DNA of 64,000 bases from Candidatus Saccharibacteria bacterium oral taxon 488 (lineage in GTDB: Bacteria; Patescibacteriota; Saccharimonadia; Saccharimonadales; Saccharimonadaceae), in the NCBI GenBank assembly GCA_013099015.1, contig CP039998.1, positions 558,001 through 622,000 of the forward strand, in the 5' to 3' direction. The first letter of the stretch is position 1. Every line of letters begins with the position of its first letter. Made by a program: the position numbers and the translations under genes. Below are positions 1 through 7,741 of this stretch, in pieces. The notes under the pieces were generated by a model. That model was given only the letters and a program-made list of their open reading frames with translations, ran no database searches and was not told where the DNA came from.

Positions 1-806
1 ATAATACGCCGCTGAATAACTGGCACGATCTCTGCCCCGGCCTCAACCGCCAAGTCGCCGCGGGCTACCATGACACCGTCGCTGGCCTTGACAATCTCCT
101 CCAGATGCTCATCAGAGATCGCTGACTTGGTCTCGATTTTGGCAATGATATACGCATCCGAACCCAGCGCCGTCAGCCGCGAGCGTAGATCGATAATGTC
201 GTCCTCTGTCTGCACAAAACTAAGCGCCACATAATCAAAGTCCTGATCGGCTGCCCACTCAATATCGGCGATATCTTTTGGCGTCAAGATGTCACCACCA
301 AAATCGGTATCTGGCAGATTCAACCCTTTACGGCTCATCAAAAATCCGTCATTCTGCACCTCCACCTTGATGGCCGTTGGGCCAGCAATTTCACGAACGA
401 TTGATTTGATCTTGCCATCAAACATATACAGCGGCTCGCCAACTTTCATTTTCTCAGCGAGGTTATACTGGACAGGCAGATTGGAGCTCCCGTCATGTTC
501 TGTGATTGACGAATCAAGCGTCAGCATATCACCAGCCCGCACCGTCAGCATGTTGTCTTTGAGAACGCCGAGGCGGATTTTTGGACCTTGAAGGTCTTGG
601 AGAATGGCAACTGGTTTACCCTGCTCATGACTGGCTGTGCGGATCCAGTCGATTTGCTCACGCCGCTCATCATAACTACCGTGGCTGAAATTCAGACGAA
701 AGCCATTGACACCGGCCTGCATAAGTTGACTAATTTTATCCTGACTCATCGTTGCCGGACCGACAGTCGCTAGGATCTTGGTACGTTTAAAAATTGTGTT
801 ACTCAT
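1..806 (-). CDS. pyk: Pyruvate kinase, N-terminal part, cut by window edge
   Basis: Pyruvate kinase makes pyruvate and ATP from phosphoenolpyruvate and ADP in the cytosol. About 268 residues are visible from the ATG at 806-804; the C-terminal part lies outside the window. Family landmarks are clear: an N-terminal KILATVGPA, then GVNGFRLNFSHGS, DLQGPKIRLG, ALSFVQTEDD, IAKIETKSA and GVMVARGDLAVE around the active site. The start is fixed by a TATAAT box that ends seven bases before the ATG, which predicts a leaderless or near-leaderless transcript. It is the last step of the sugar route whose other enzymes lie at 44110-49170. Identification is secure; allosteric properties cannot be judged because the C-terminal domain is missing. 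Confidence 0.97.
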   Translation of the reverse strand, partial: MSNTIFKRTKILATVGPATMSQDKISQLMQAGVNGFRLNFSHGSYDERREQIDWIRTASHEQGKPVAILQDLQGPKIRLGVLKDNMLTVRAGDMLTLDSSITEHDGSSNLPVQYNLAEKMKVGEPLYMFDGKIKSIVREIAGPTAIKVEVQNDGFLMSRKGLNLPDTDFGGDILTPKDIADIEWAADQDFDYVALSFVQTEDDIIDLRSRLTALGSDAYIIAKIETKSAISDEHLEEIVKASDGVMVARGDLAVEAGAEIVPVIQRRI

Positions 807-813
807 CCTTTTG

Positions 814-819
814 ATTATA
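814..819 (-). promoter_or_regulatory. -10 box of pyk, leaderless arrangement
   Basis: TATAAT on the minus strand ends seven bases before the pyk ATG. No convincing -35 was seen. Confidence 0.6.
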
Positions 820-852
820 ACACCGGTTAGACGCTGAGAAAAGATATAATCA

Positions 853-1569
853 CTATTCAGAATTCGCTGCCCGATATCGAGCGATTGCTTGGCGGGCGGC
901 TTGCTGTTGAGCCACCTGCTTGGACGGACCCACGCCGCGCCCCATCAGCGTTTCACCAACGAATACCCCAAGCGTAAATACCTTATCATGATCTGGCCCT
1001 TCCTCACTCAAAACTTTATATACTGGCGTCTGATTGTCAACGCGCTGAGAAATTTCCTGCAAATACGACTTCGGATCACGCCAGCTGCCTGATTCCAAAA
1101 TTCCATCTAGCTTAACGATAATATGCTTATGAATAAAATCGCGCGCATCGTCAAAGCCGCGCTCCAGATAAATCGCACCGATTACCGCCTCAAAGGCATT
1201 GGCTAAAATCTGCAAGTGCGCCCGATCCGATCCATTTTTCTCGCCCTTTGACATGCGAATCAGCGGCCCATAACCTAATTTATCACCCGCCGCACCGATA
1301 CTTTCCGTCCGCACCAGTGCCGCCCGCCACGCCGTCAAAACTCCTTCCGGCTCAGAAAAGTGCGTAAATAAATACTCCGTTACCGCTAACTCCAACACCG
1401 CATCACCGAGGAATTCCAACCGCTCGTTATGCTCGTGGACTGATTTTCTGTGTTCATTAACGTAGCTACGATGCGTCAAAGCCGTAATCAACAGATCCAA
1501 GTTATTAAACTCAAATCCCAGCTTCTCGCGCGCAAACTCCTGATACGGCGCCGTATTCATCCCGCTCAT
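853..1569 (-). CDS. rnc: Ribonuclease III
   Basis: Cleaves double-stranded RNA in rRNA and mRNA maturation. The 238-residue length is typical. The RNase III signature NERLEFLGDAVLEL lies near residues 48-61, with the second acidic cluster in the stretch ending ANAFEAVIGAIYLERG. The C-terminal third, beginning near DPKSYLQEISQ, is a double-stranded RNA-binding domain. The ATG directly abuts the stop codon of the upstream Nudix gene, so the two are probably cotranscribed with nusB and rpmF. A second in-frame ATG three codons in (MSGMN) could be the true start. Confidence 0.97.
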   Translation of the reverse strand: MSGMNTAPYQEFAREKLGFEFNNLDLLITALTHRSYVNEHRKSVHEHNERLEFLGDAVLELAVTEYLFTHFSEPEGVLTAWRAALVRTESIGAAGDKLGYGPLIRMSKGEKNGSDRAHLQILANAFEAVIGAIYLERGFDDARDFIHKHIIVKLDGILESGSWRDPKSYLQEISQRVDNQTPVYKVLSEEGPDHDKVFTLGVFVGETLMGRGVGPSKQVAQQQAARQAIARYRAANSE

Positions 1570-2067
1570 TTATAGATTCTCCTGTCTGATTCGTTTCATA
1601 GCGAGCAGAATCAGCTTGCCAATATCCTCATACTCAATTTCGTCCAGCGCCTCATGAAAGGTAAACCACGCCAGGCCATTCATCCAGTCTTCTTTTTGCA
1701 GTTTTTCGTCCGGATCAAGCGCCTTCATCAGGTACACTTGCTGCGAAATCAACACTAACTTATCGAGTCGGCGGTAGCGAAAATTAATTTTGCCCAGCCA
1801 ACCGCACACCTCGATGTTCTTGAGGCCAGCTTCCTCACCAACCTCACGCTTGGCGGCGGCCTGCGCTGTCTCGCCCGGCTCAACGTGACCCTTAGGAATT
1901 GTCCAGCGATCCCGCGCGTCTTGGTAGAGCAGAAACTCAACATCACCCTTTTTATTGCGTCGAAACACCACGCCGCCGGCGGTTGGCTCGCGAACTATTT
2001 CTTGGATTGACGGTTTTTTGCGACCGCCAAAATATTTCTTGATATGATCAAAGCTGCTTGTCTTCAT
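1570..2067 (-). CDS. Nudix hydrolase
   Basis: Predicted pyrophosphohydrolase acting on a nucleoside diphosphate linked to another moiety; the substrate is unknown. The Nudix box is intact: GHVEPGETAQAAAKREVGEE followed by AGL, matching G-x5-E-x7-REUxEExGU. The chosen start (MKTSSFDHIK) has an AGAGG ribosome-binding site within the end of nusB, giving 165 residues and a 20-base overlap with nusB; an ATG six bases upstream is an alternative. The N-terminal 30 residues are basic and precede a FRRNKKGDVEFLLYQ strand typical of the fold. The position between nusB and rnc suggests a housekeeping role such as NTP sanitation or mRNA 5' end processing, but this is inference. Confidence 0.9.
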   Translation of the reverse strand: MKTSSFDHIKKYFGGRKKPSIQEIVREPTAGGVVFRRNKKGDVEFLLYQDARDRWTIPKGHVEPGETAQAAAKREVGEEAGLKNIEVCGWLGKINFRYRRLDKLVLISQQVYLMKALDPDEKLQKEDWMNGLAWFTFHEALDEIEYEDIGKLILLAMKRIRQENL

Positions 2068-2503
2068 CGGCATCCTCTTGAAGGGAGCGATACGCCGTGC
2101 CGAGCACACCGTTCACAAATTTCCCTGAGTTATCCGAACCAAACGTTTTTGCCAGTTCCACTGCTTCGTTGATAGCCACTTTTGGTGGCACCGCCGCCCG
2201 AGAAAACAATAATTCATACAGCCCGAGCCGTAGTACTGTCCGGTCAATTCGCGATATCTGCTCAATTGGCCATTCTGGCGCCAGCGGACGAAGCTTAGCA
2301 TCAAGCGCCGTCTTGTGCGCGGTGACGCCATCGATCAGACTTCGTACAAACTTAACATCATCGACTGACGATTTGTATTTCTCAAGATTGCGCGTCAAGA
2401 TATCGGCGACATCAACCTCGCTGTCGCCAACTTCCTGGCGAAACTCAATCTCGTATAACGTCTGCAACGCGACGATTCGTCCCAAATGACGGTTTGAAGC
2501 CAT
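2048..2503 (-). CDS. nusB: Transcription antitermination factor NusB
   Basis: NusB with S10 (NusE) loads onto boxA of rRNA leaders and prevents premature termination. The 151-residue all-helical protein carries the family landmarks RIVALQTLYEIEF at the N-terminus, PEWPIEQISRIDRTVLRLGLYELLF in the middle and VAINEAVELAKTFG followed by KFVNGVLG near the end. It lies 27 bases downstream of rpmF and overlaps the Nudix gene. The C-terminus is extended by an acidic tail (QEDADEDKQL) beyond the conserved fold. Confidence 0.96.
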   Translation of the reverse strand: MASNRHLGRIVALQTLYEIEFRQEVGDSEVDVADILTRNLEKYKSSVDDVKFVRSLIDGVTAHKTALDAKLRPLAPEWPIEQISRIDRTVLRLGLYELLFSRAAVPPKVAINEAVELAKTFGSDNSGKFVNGVLGTAYRSLQEDADEDKQL

Positions 2504-2530
2504 GACAAAAACGTTCCTGTTCGTGTTAGT

Positions 2531-2680
2531 TTACTTTGTGCTCTTGCTACCAGTCTCACGTTTGGTCGTCTTGACCTTCACTGGTGACGTCCCGTTGACG
2601 CGGCGTGCTAATTTCAGTACCAAGTGGCTGCGACGCAGACCGGTCTTGCGCGGACTGCTCTGCTTTTTTGGTTGTGCCAT
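2531..2680 (-). CDS. rpmF: 50S ribosomal protein L32
   Basis: Small large-subunit protein of 49 residues, read directly from the minus strand. It begins MAQPKKQSSPRKTGLRRSH, the usual L32 N-terminus (MAVPKRKxSxxRxxxRRxH), and is very rich in Lys and Arg. It lacks the two CxxC pairs of zinc-type L32, so it is the zinc-free type. A good ribosome-binding site (AAGGAG) sits nine bases upstream of the ATG. It is first in the rpmF-nusB-Nudix-rnc series. In many bacteria L32 neighbours fatty-acid genes; none are here, as expected for an organism without lipid synthesis. Confidence 0.9.
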   Translation of the reverse strand: MAQPKKQSSPRKTGLRRSHLVLKLARRVNGTSPVKVKTTKRETGSKSTK

Positions 2681-2781
2681 AGAAAAATCTCCTTTATTTC
2701 AGTTTATCGTAACACTTGGGCTTCATTATACTGGTTTTTGATAGATTTCTCAAGGGGATGTGAGGTGGTGGCAGTGAGTTA

Positions 2782-2810
2782 TTGACTTTATTAAGTGTTT
2801 ATGATATTAT
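2782..2810 (+). promoter_or_regulatory. Strong sigma-70-like promoter for the 2852 gene
   Basis: TTGACT at 2782-2787 and TATTAT at 2805-2810, spaced by 17 bases. The transcript would start near 2817 and have a leader of about 35 bases containing an AAGGA ribosome-binding site. Confidence 0.75.
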
Positions 2811-2851
2811 TAAAGACATCATACCCAACCACTAAGCAAGGATATTTTACG

Positions 2852-3316
2852 ATGAGCAATTTATTACACAACTGGATCGCTGAGATAACCCCAGAAACAC
2901 CAGAGCAGGCAGCGAAGTGGCGCGGCACGTTAGCTAAAGTGGGCGCTGCGACCGTGGGTGTGGTAATGATTACATTTGGACACAACCTTGCCACTCAGCA
3001 CTTAGGTAGTGCCGAGAAGGAATCAATGAATCATATTACCGACACCGGAACCCTTATCGTGGAAGGCGGCGCCCAGATACGCGATACCGGCGGAGTTACC
3101 GATGATAACCTTTTAGCAACTTTTACGTCAACGGGGAAACTAGAAATCGCTGTGACTGATGGCGTCTGGCGTAATGACAACCCGAACAGTGGACCGTGGA
3201 TTTGCATAACCGAAAGCACTGCTGGCCAAGCCATGCCCGGAATAGGACTAGATCCCAACAACAAAGACAACCTCGTATGTATTAACAGCGAGAAAGTATC
3301 GCTACCTGATGCTTAA
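2852..3316 (+). CDS. Small membrane-anchored exported protein, unknown function
   Basis: Unrecognised 154-residue protein. The start MSNLLHNW is chosen for its AAGGA ribosome-binding site; an upstream ATG would read through the promoter region. Residues about 30-47 (VGAATVGVVMITFGHNL) form a single hydrophobic segment, so the rest is probably outside the membrane. The outer part is rich in Asp, Asn, Thr and Gly with two Cys (WICITES and LVCINSE) that could form a disulfide. It stands alone on the plus strand between minus-strand operons with its own strong promoter, like the lipoprotein at 52591. A surface or secreted role is plausible but not shown. Confidence 0.7.
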   Translation: MSNLLHNWIAEITPETPEQAAKWRGTLAKVGAATVGVVMITFGHNLATQHLGSAEKESMNHITDTGTLIVEGGAQIRDTGGVTDDNLLATFTSTGKLEIAVTDGVWRNDNPNSGPWICITESTAGQAMPGIGLDPNNKDNLVCINSEKVSLPDA

Positions 3317-3330
3317 ACAGTATAATATAT

Positions 3331-6300
3331 CTAGACAACAATATTCACTAACTTCCCCGGTATATAAATCACCTTTTTCGGTGTCCGGGCGTCGAGATAG
3401 GCGCAAACTTTTTCATCAGCCAGCGCCGCTTGCTCAACAGCATCCTTGTCGGTATCGGCTGGTAATTCCAATTTAGCACGAAGCTTGCCATTGACCTGGA
3501 CGATGATAGTCATCACATCACTCGCCAGATATTTTTCATCCCATTTCGGCCAGTGATTGACATGAATGGTATCAGTATGACCCAATTCCTGCCACAATTC
3601 CTCAGTGATATGCGGCGCAAATGGCGCCAAGATTTGCAGCAGACTTTCTAAGGTAAACCGCCACGTTTCTGACGCTTGCATGCCATGTGATTCTTTGAAC
3701 TTGTATAAACCATTAACCATTTCCATCATCGCCGCCACTGCCGTGTTGAATTTTTCGTCCTCGATATCGCGGGTGACTTTCTTGATAGTGAGGTTAGTGA
3801 GGCGCAACAGCTCCGCGGCTACATCACCATCCTCTTCCAGAGTACACTCTTCGCTCAAATCTCCACTGGAGATTTCTCGCGAGCGTTCGGCTGAAGCGTC
3901 CGCTATTCGCGAATACTTCACAGCCTCTGTCAGAGGAGGTAATGTAGCCGCCCCAACAAACTCCTGCACCAAATTCCACACTCGGTTTAAGAACCGATAC
4001 GTCCCCGGTACCCCGCGCGGATCCCACGGTGCATCCATATCGTACGGCGCGATGAACATCTCGTAAACACGCAGCGCATCGGCACCGTAACCACTGTCCA
4101 TAATCTCCATCGGGTCGATGACGTTACCCTTGGACTTACTCATCTTTTGACCGTCTGGCGCCATAATGTAAGCGTTATACATCATCCGCTTGAACGGCTC
4201 CGGCGTCGGCACTAGACCGAGTTTATAGAAAAAGCGCATCCAAAAACGACTATACAATAGGTGTGCTACCGCATGATCGGCGCCATTGTAATAATCAACT
4301 GGCGCCCAGTATTTGATCAGCTCTGGATCCCACGCCTGAGCGTCATTGTGCGGGTCAAGATAGCGCAGGAAATACCAACTGGAGCAGGCATAGCCGTCCA
4401 GCGTGTCAGTTTCGCGTCGGCCTTCATGCCAATTGTCGCCCGCCGGCTTTGGCTCGGTGATCGGCACAGTTTTGCCCGTCTCAACATCAACCCACACACG
4501 CACCCAGTCATCAACTTGCGCTAGGACCGACGTATTACCACCCGTCGGCTTGAAATTCTCGACTTCTGGCAAAATCACCGGCAAGCATTCGTCCGCTACA
4601 GCAATTGGCTCAAAACCATCGACATGCACCATCGGAATTGGCGCACCCCAGTACCGCTGGCGAGAAATCAGCCAATCGCGCATTTTGTAAGTAGTTTTAC
4701 CACGACCAGATCCCTGCTGTTCCAGCCACGCTACGATTTGCTCGCGGGCTTCGCTCGTCGGTACACCATCAAAGGCGCCCGAGTTGACGAGTACACCCTC
4801 TTTAGTACTGAATTCGTCTTTTCGTCCAGAGAGGTAGGCACGCCATCCGAAAAGGTGATGTTCCCATTTGATACGCTTCTCAACCTCATTCTTATCAACC
4901 CACTCAATAGTATGTTTACCGCTCTCAATCTCGCTCTCTATCTGTGTGTCATCAGCGAGTATGACTTCATAGAAAGCTCCCCACGTTTTTTGATTCTTAT
5001 TTTTTGTATGCCGATAGCCGTTACGCGCGATAATCGGTGAGACTTGGCGAATCGACGCAATGTTGATATAACCCGTCTCCTCTCGAACTTCACGGCGCAG
5101 CGCATCCTCCAGCGATTTATCTTCTGGCTCTACGCCGCCGCCAACAAAGTGTACGTGATCGCCTCCCTCAATCTGCAATAAATACTTACCATCAGCCCGA
5201 GTAACAATCGCATCGACAACCGGTCGTTTAATTTGCTCAACGTCAGCACGTACTGCGCCCGGGCCTTCAGATAATTCCTCATACTCAGCCACTACTTGGA
5301 TAATCGGTAGGTCATACTTTTTCGCAAATTCATAGTCACGTTCATCATGCGCCGGCACCGCCATAATTGCGCCAGTGCCGTAACCACCGAGGATATAGTC
5401 TGCTACCCAAATTGGTACTTTCTGGCCGTTGACTGGATTGATAGCATAACTACCAGTAAATACGCCGGTTTTATCTTTATTTTCCTGGCGTTCAACGTCA
5501 GATTTCTGCTGCGCCGCCATCACATAAGCCTCAACTGCTTGGCGCGTGTCGGCATTAACCAGCTGAGACACTAATGGATGTTCTGGCGCCAGCGCCACAT
5601 ACGTCGCGCCAAACAGCGTGTCGGGGCGCGTAGTGAAAACAGTTATGACGTCGTCGCGGCCTTCAACCGCAAACTCAACCTCCGCACCAACCGACCGGCC
5701 GATCCAATTTTTCTGCATGGTTTTGACCATGTCCGTCCAGTCTAGGTCATCAGTCGCCTCCAAAATCTCATCAGCATAGGCGGTGATACGGAAGAACCAC
5801 TGTTTGAGGTTGCGCTTGGTGACGGGGTTACCGCAGCGCCAACATTTGCCGCCCTCAACTTGCTCGTTAGCTAGCACCGTATTGTCGGTATCGCACCACC
5901 ACTGCGGCTGCTCTTTTTGGTATGCCAAATCGTGCTTGTATAGCTGCGTAAAAATCCACTGGGTCCACTTGTAATACTCGGGGTCAGCGGTAGAAATCTC
6001 CTTTGACCAATCATAACTAAAGCCGAGTCGCTTCAGTTGAGCAATGAAATGAGCCTTGGCTTCGTCATGCGCCACTCGCGGTGTTTTACCAACCTTGATG
6101 GCGTAATTTTCCACCGGCAGCCCGAAGCTATCCCAACCAATTGGATGATAAGTATTATAGCCCTGTTGGCGCTTGAGGCGCGCTTTAATGTCGGCAAACT
6201 GAAACGTCCGACCATGACCGATGTGAATACCCGCGCCAGTGATACCAGGAAGCATGCTGAGACTATAATACTTTGGGCGCGTCGTATCACTAAGGTCGGT

Positions 6301-6372
6301 GACATACGTACCGTCAGCCTCCCATTTATCTTGCCATTTTTTCTCAATTTCCGTAGGATTGTAGCGTCTCAT
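3331..6372 (-). CDS. leuS: Leucyl-tRNA synthetase with an inserted Nudix domain
   Basis: Charges tRNA-Leu with leucine. The start MRRYNPTEIEKKWQDKW matches the family, giving 1013 residues against roughly 820-880 usually. The HIGH motif (GIHIGHGR), KMSKS loop (GQKMSKSKGN), Cys knuckles (WWCD, CWRC) and editing residues (TTRPDTLFG, VPAHDERDYE) are all present. Two insertions explain the length. Residues about 382-520 form a Nudix hydrolase domain placed in the editing domain between LPIIQVV and EGVLVNSGAFDG, where the E. coli enzyme has a short loop. Residues about 808-852 are encoded by a palindromic repeat in the anticodon-binding domain. A TATACT box and an AAGGAG both precede the ATG. Confidence 0.96.
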   Translation of the reverse strand: MRRYNPTEIEKKWQDKWEADGTYVTDLSDTTRPKYYSLSMLPGITGAGIHIGHGRTFQFADIKARLKRQQGYNTYHPIGWDSFGLPVENYAIKVGKTPRVAHDEAKAHFIAQLKRLGFSYDWSKEISTADPEYYKWTQWIFTQLYKHDLAYQKEQPQWWCDTDNTVLANEQVEGGKCWRCGNPVTKRNLKQWFFRITAYADEILEATDDLDWTDMVKTMQKNWIGRSVGAEVEFAVEGRDDVITVFTTRPDTLFGATYVALAPEHPLVSQLVNADTRQAVEAYVMAAQQKSDVERQENKDKTGVFTGSYAINPVNGQKVPIWVADYILGGYGTGAIMAVPAHDERDYEFAKKYDLPIIQVVAEYEELSEGPGAVRADVEQIKRPVVDAIVTRADGKYLLQIEGGDHVHFVGGGVEPEDKSLEDALRREVREETGYINIASIRQVSPIIARNGYRHTKNKNQKTWGAFYEVILADDTQIESEIESGKHTIEWVDKNEVEKRIKWEHHLFGWRAYLSGRKDEFSTKEGVLVNSGAFDGVPTSEAREQIVAWLEQQGSGRGKTTYKMRDWLISRQRYWGAPIPMVHVDGFEPIAVADECLPVILPEVENFKPTGGNTSVLAQVDDWVRVWVDVETGKTVPITEPKPAGDNWHEGRRETDTLDGYACSSWYFLRYLDPHNDAQAWDPELIKYWAPVDYYNGADHAVAHLLYSRFWMRFFYKLGLVPTPEPFKRMMYNAYIMAPDGQKMSKSKGNVIDPMEIMDSGYGADALRVYEMFIAPYDMDAPWDPRGVPGTYRFLNRVWNLVQEFVGAATLPPLTEAVKYSRIADASAERSREISSGDLSEECTLEEDGDVAAELLRLTNLTIKKVTRDIEDEKFNTAVAAMMEMVNGLYKFKESHGMQASETWRFTLESLLQILAPFAPHITEELWQELGHTDTIHVNHWPKWDEKYLASDVMTIIVQVNGKLRAKLELPADTDKDAVEQAALADEKVCAYLDARTPKKVIYIPGKLVNIVV
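3817..3949. repeat. 133-bp palindromic element, copy A, inside leuS
   Basis: Inverted repeats nest around a common centre: outer arms GGCTACAT (3817-3824) and ATGTAGCC (3942-3949), inner arms at 3830-3842 and 3925-3937 with two mismatches, and an internal hairpin around ATCTCCACTGGAGAT. The core aligns without gaps to the reverse complement of copy B at 53481-53613; by hand count about 98 of 116 positions match. It stays open in the leuS frame and adds about 44 residues, including the stretch SRIADASAERSREISS. The outer arms differ from those of copy B but still pair within this copy. Confidence 0.85.
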
Positions 6373-6385
6373 ACTCCTTAGTATA

Positions 6386-7711
6386 TCATCTCTCGACGCT
6401 AGTGTCGGTGTCTTCATCGTTCTCATCCGTGGAGGTACCACCCCTAGCAAACGGTGGCGGTATTGGTGATGAGCCGGCAAAATCCTGAAGTACTGATTTA
6501 AGATTATCGGTGTCTGACGGTATATCAATTTGCTCTGACTTACTGTAGTCGAACGTCATGTCCATAGTGAGATCCCGATCCTTGTCGCCATCTGAGCCGC
6601 GCGCCTTGATTTCGATCGCTTTAAGCTGGTGTGACCACGGATCGACCCAGATGCGTATAGTGGGCAATCTCTTTGACGACGTAGTTTTATTTGCTGTATT
6701 GAATACTTTGTTGCCATAACATTCTTTGATTTTCTTGCCAAGTTTTGTATCCCCCAGAGAATCGACAAATGCGCGTAGTTTGTCTGACATTTTACCGTCC
6801 GAAGCTAAATCAATTTCAAAGCCAGGCACACCGTCACGCGGCTCGACCTTGGCGTCCTTTTTGACCGTCACAAAGCTGTTTTTGCGATACGCGTTGATCA
6901 GTTCGCTACGAACCTGCTGGTCACCATTGATCAAATCAAAGATTTCTTGAGAGCACGTGTCTTTGTTTGTATGTGATGCTCCAAGCTCATCAAATGATAC
7001 CTTAAGCCACTTGCCTTCAATTTTGTTAAGTTTTTCATCAAGCTGTTTGAGGATCTGGTCGCGTATCATCGTCGACCGCGTATCTGGTAGTACTCCCCGG
7101 CTTCGAGCCTTGATGATCGTCTCTACCATCTGGCGCACGATATCTTTTAGATGTTCGCTCTTAATATAAATCGTGCCTTTGCCGTCAGCCACCATTGTGA
7201 GGATGACGTCTTGCTGGATCTCCATGCCGTTAATAGCTAACTTTATCGTAGCTTCAGTTTTTGACTTTGGTGCGTCGGTGGCGGCTTTGAGCTTGACATC
7301 AATACGATTACCGTTGCCGAGATTCATGACGAGTTTACCCGAGGAAACCACCTTTTTGGTCTGAAATGAATTAACCACTGCATCAGTTACCATCCTCTGC
7401 GGGTCTTGCCACCAGAAAAAGTACAATAGTACCGCAGCGATAGCCAGCAGCAATACGACCGAGCCGGTAACAATACCGATGATGAGGCTGGTTTTCTTTT
7501 TTGGCGGCATAACCGAATTCATGATCGGTGGTTGCGACGTCGGCGATGCTGGTCGTGCCGGCGTCGATGCAGGCTGATCAGCCTGTGCAGGCGGAGTCGT
7601 TGTCGACTGTGATGAGCTTGATGCGACCGTCGATTGCGACGCTGCCGGCGGTGTTGACGCAGCAGCTTTATCCGCTGGTGTTTTCTTGCTATTCGTACCC
7701 TTGTCGTCCAT
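6386..7711 (-). CDS. Single-pass membrane protein with large external domain, unknown function
   Basis: 441 residues, not recognised as a named family. Residues 1-75 are a low-complexity cytoplasmic tail rich in Ala, Ser, Thr, Pro and Gln. Residues about 76-100 (TSLIIGIVTGSVVLLLAIAA and following) form one membrane helix. The remaining 340 residues are mixed alpha/beta, rich in Lys and Asp, and include a Cys pair (NKDTCSQE and IKECYGN) consistent with an external fold; the pattern resembles lipid- or surface-binding LppX/LolA-like domains only loosely. It has a strong GAGGAGG ribosome-binding site and ends 13 bases before leuS. A role at the cell surface is inferred. Confidence 0.8.
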   Translation of the reverse strand: MDDKGTNSKKTPADKAAASTPPAASQSTVASSSSQSTTTPPAQADQPASTPARPASPTSQPPIMNSVMPPKKKTSLIIGIVTGSVVLLLAIAAVLLYFFWWQDPQRMVTDAVVNSFQTKKVVSSGKLVMNLGNGNRIDVKLKAATDAPKSKTEATIKLAINGMEIQQDVILTMVADGKGTIYIKSEHLKDIVRQMVETIIKARSRGVLPDTRSTMIRDQILKQLDEKLNKIEGKWLKVSFDELGASHTNKDTCSQEIFDLINGDQQVRSELINAYRKNSFVTVKKDAKVEPRDGVPGFEIDLASDGKMSDKLRAFVDSLGDTKLGKKIKECYGNKVFNTANKTTSSKRLPTIRIWVDPWSHQLKAIEIKARGSDGDKDRDLTMDMTFDYSKSEQIDIPSDTDNLKSVLQDFAGSSPIPPPFARGGTSTDENDEDTDTSVER

Positions 7712-7741
7712 ATTCCTCCTCGTTATACTTTCATTGTATCA

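Noticed and set aside
6373-6528. Upstream extension of leuS to 6528
   Set aside because: It would run far into the preceding membrane-protein gene. The conserved LeuRS N-terminus begins at MRRYNPTEIEKKWQ, with promoter and ribosome-binding signals just before it.
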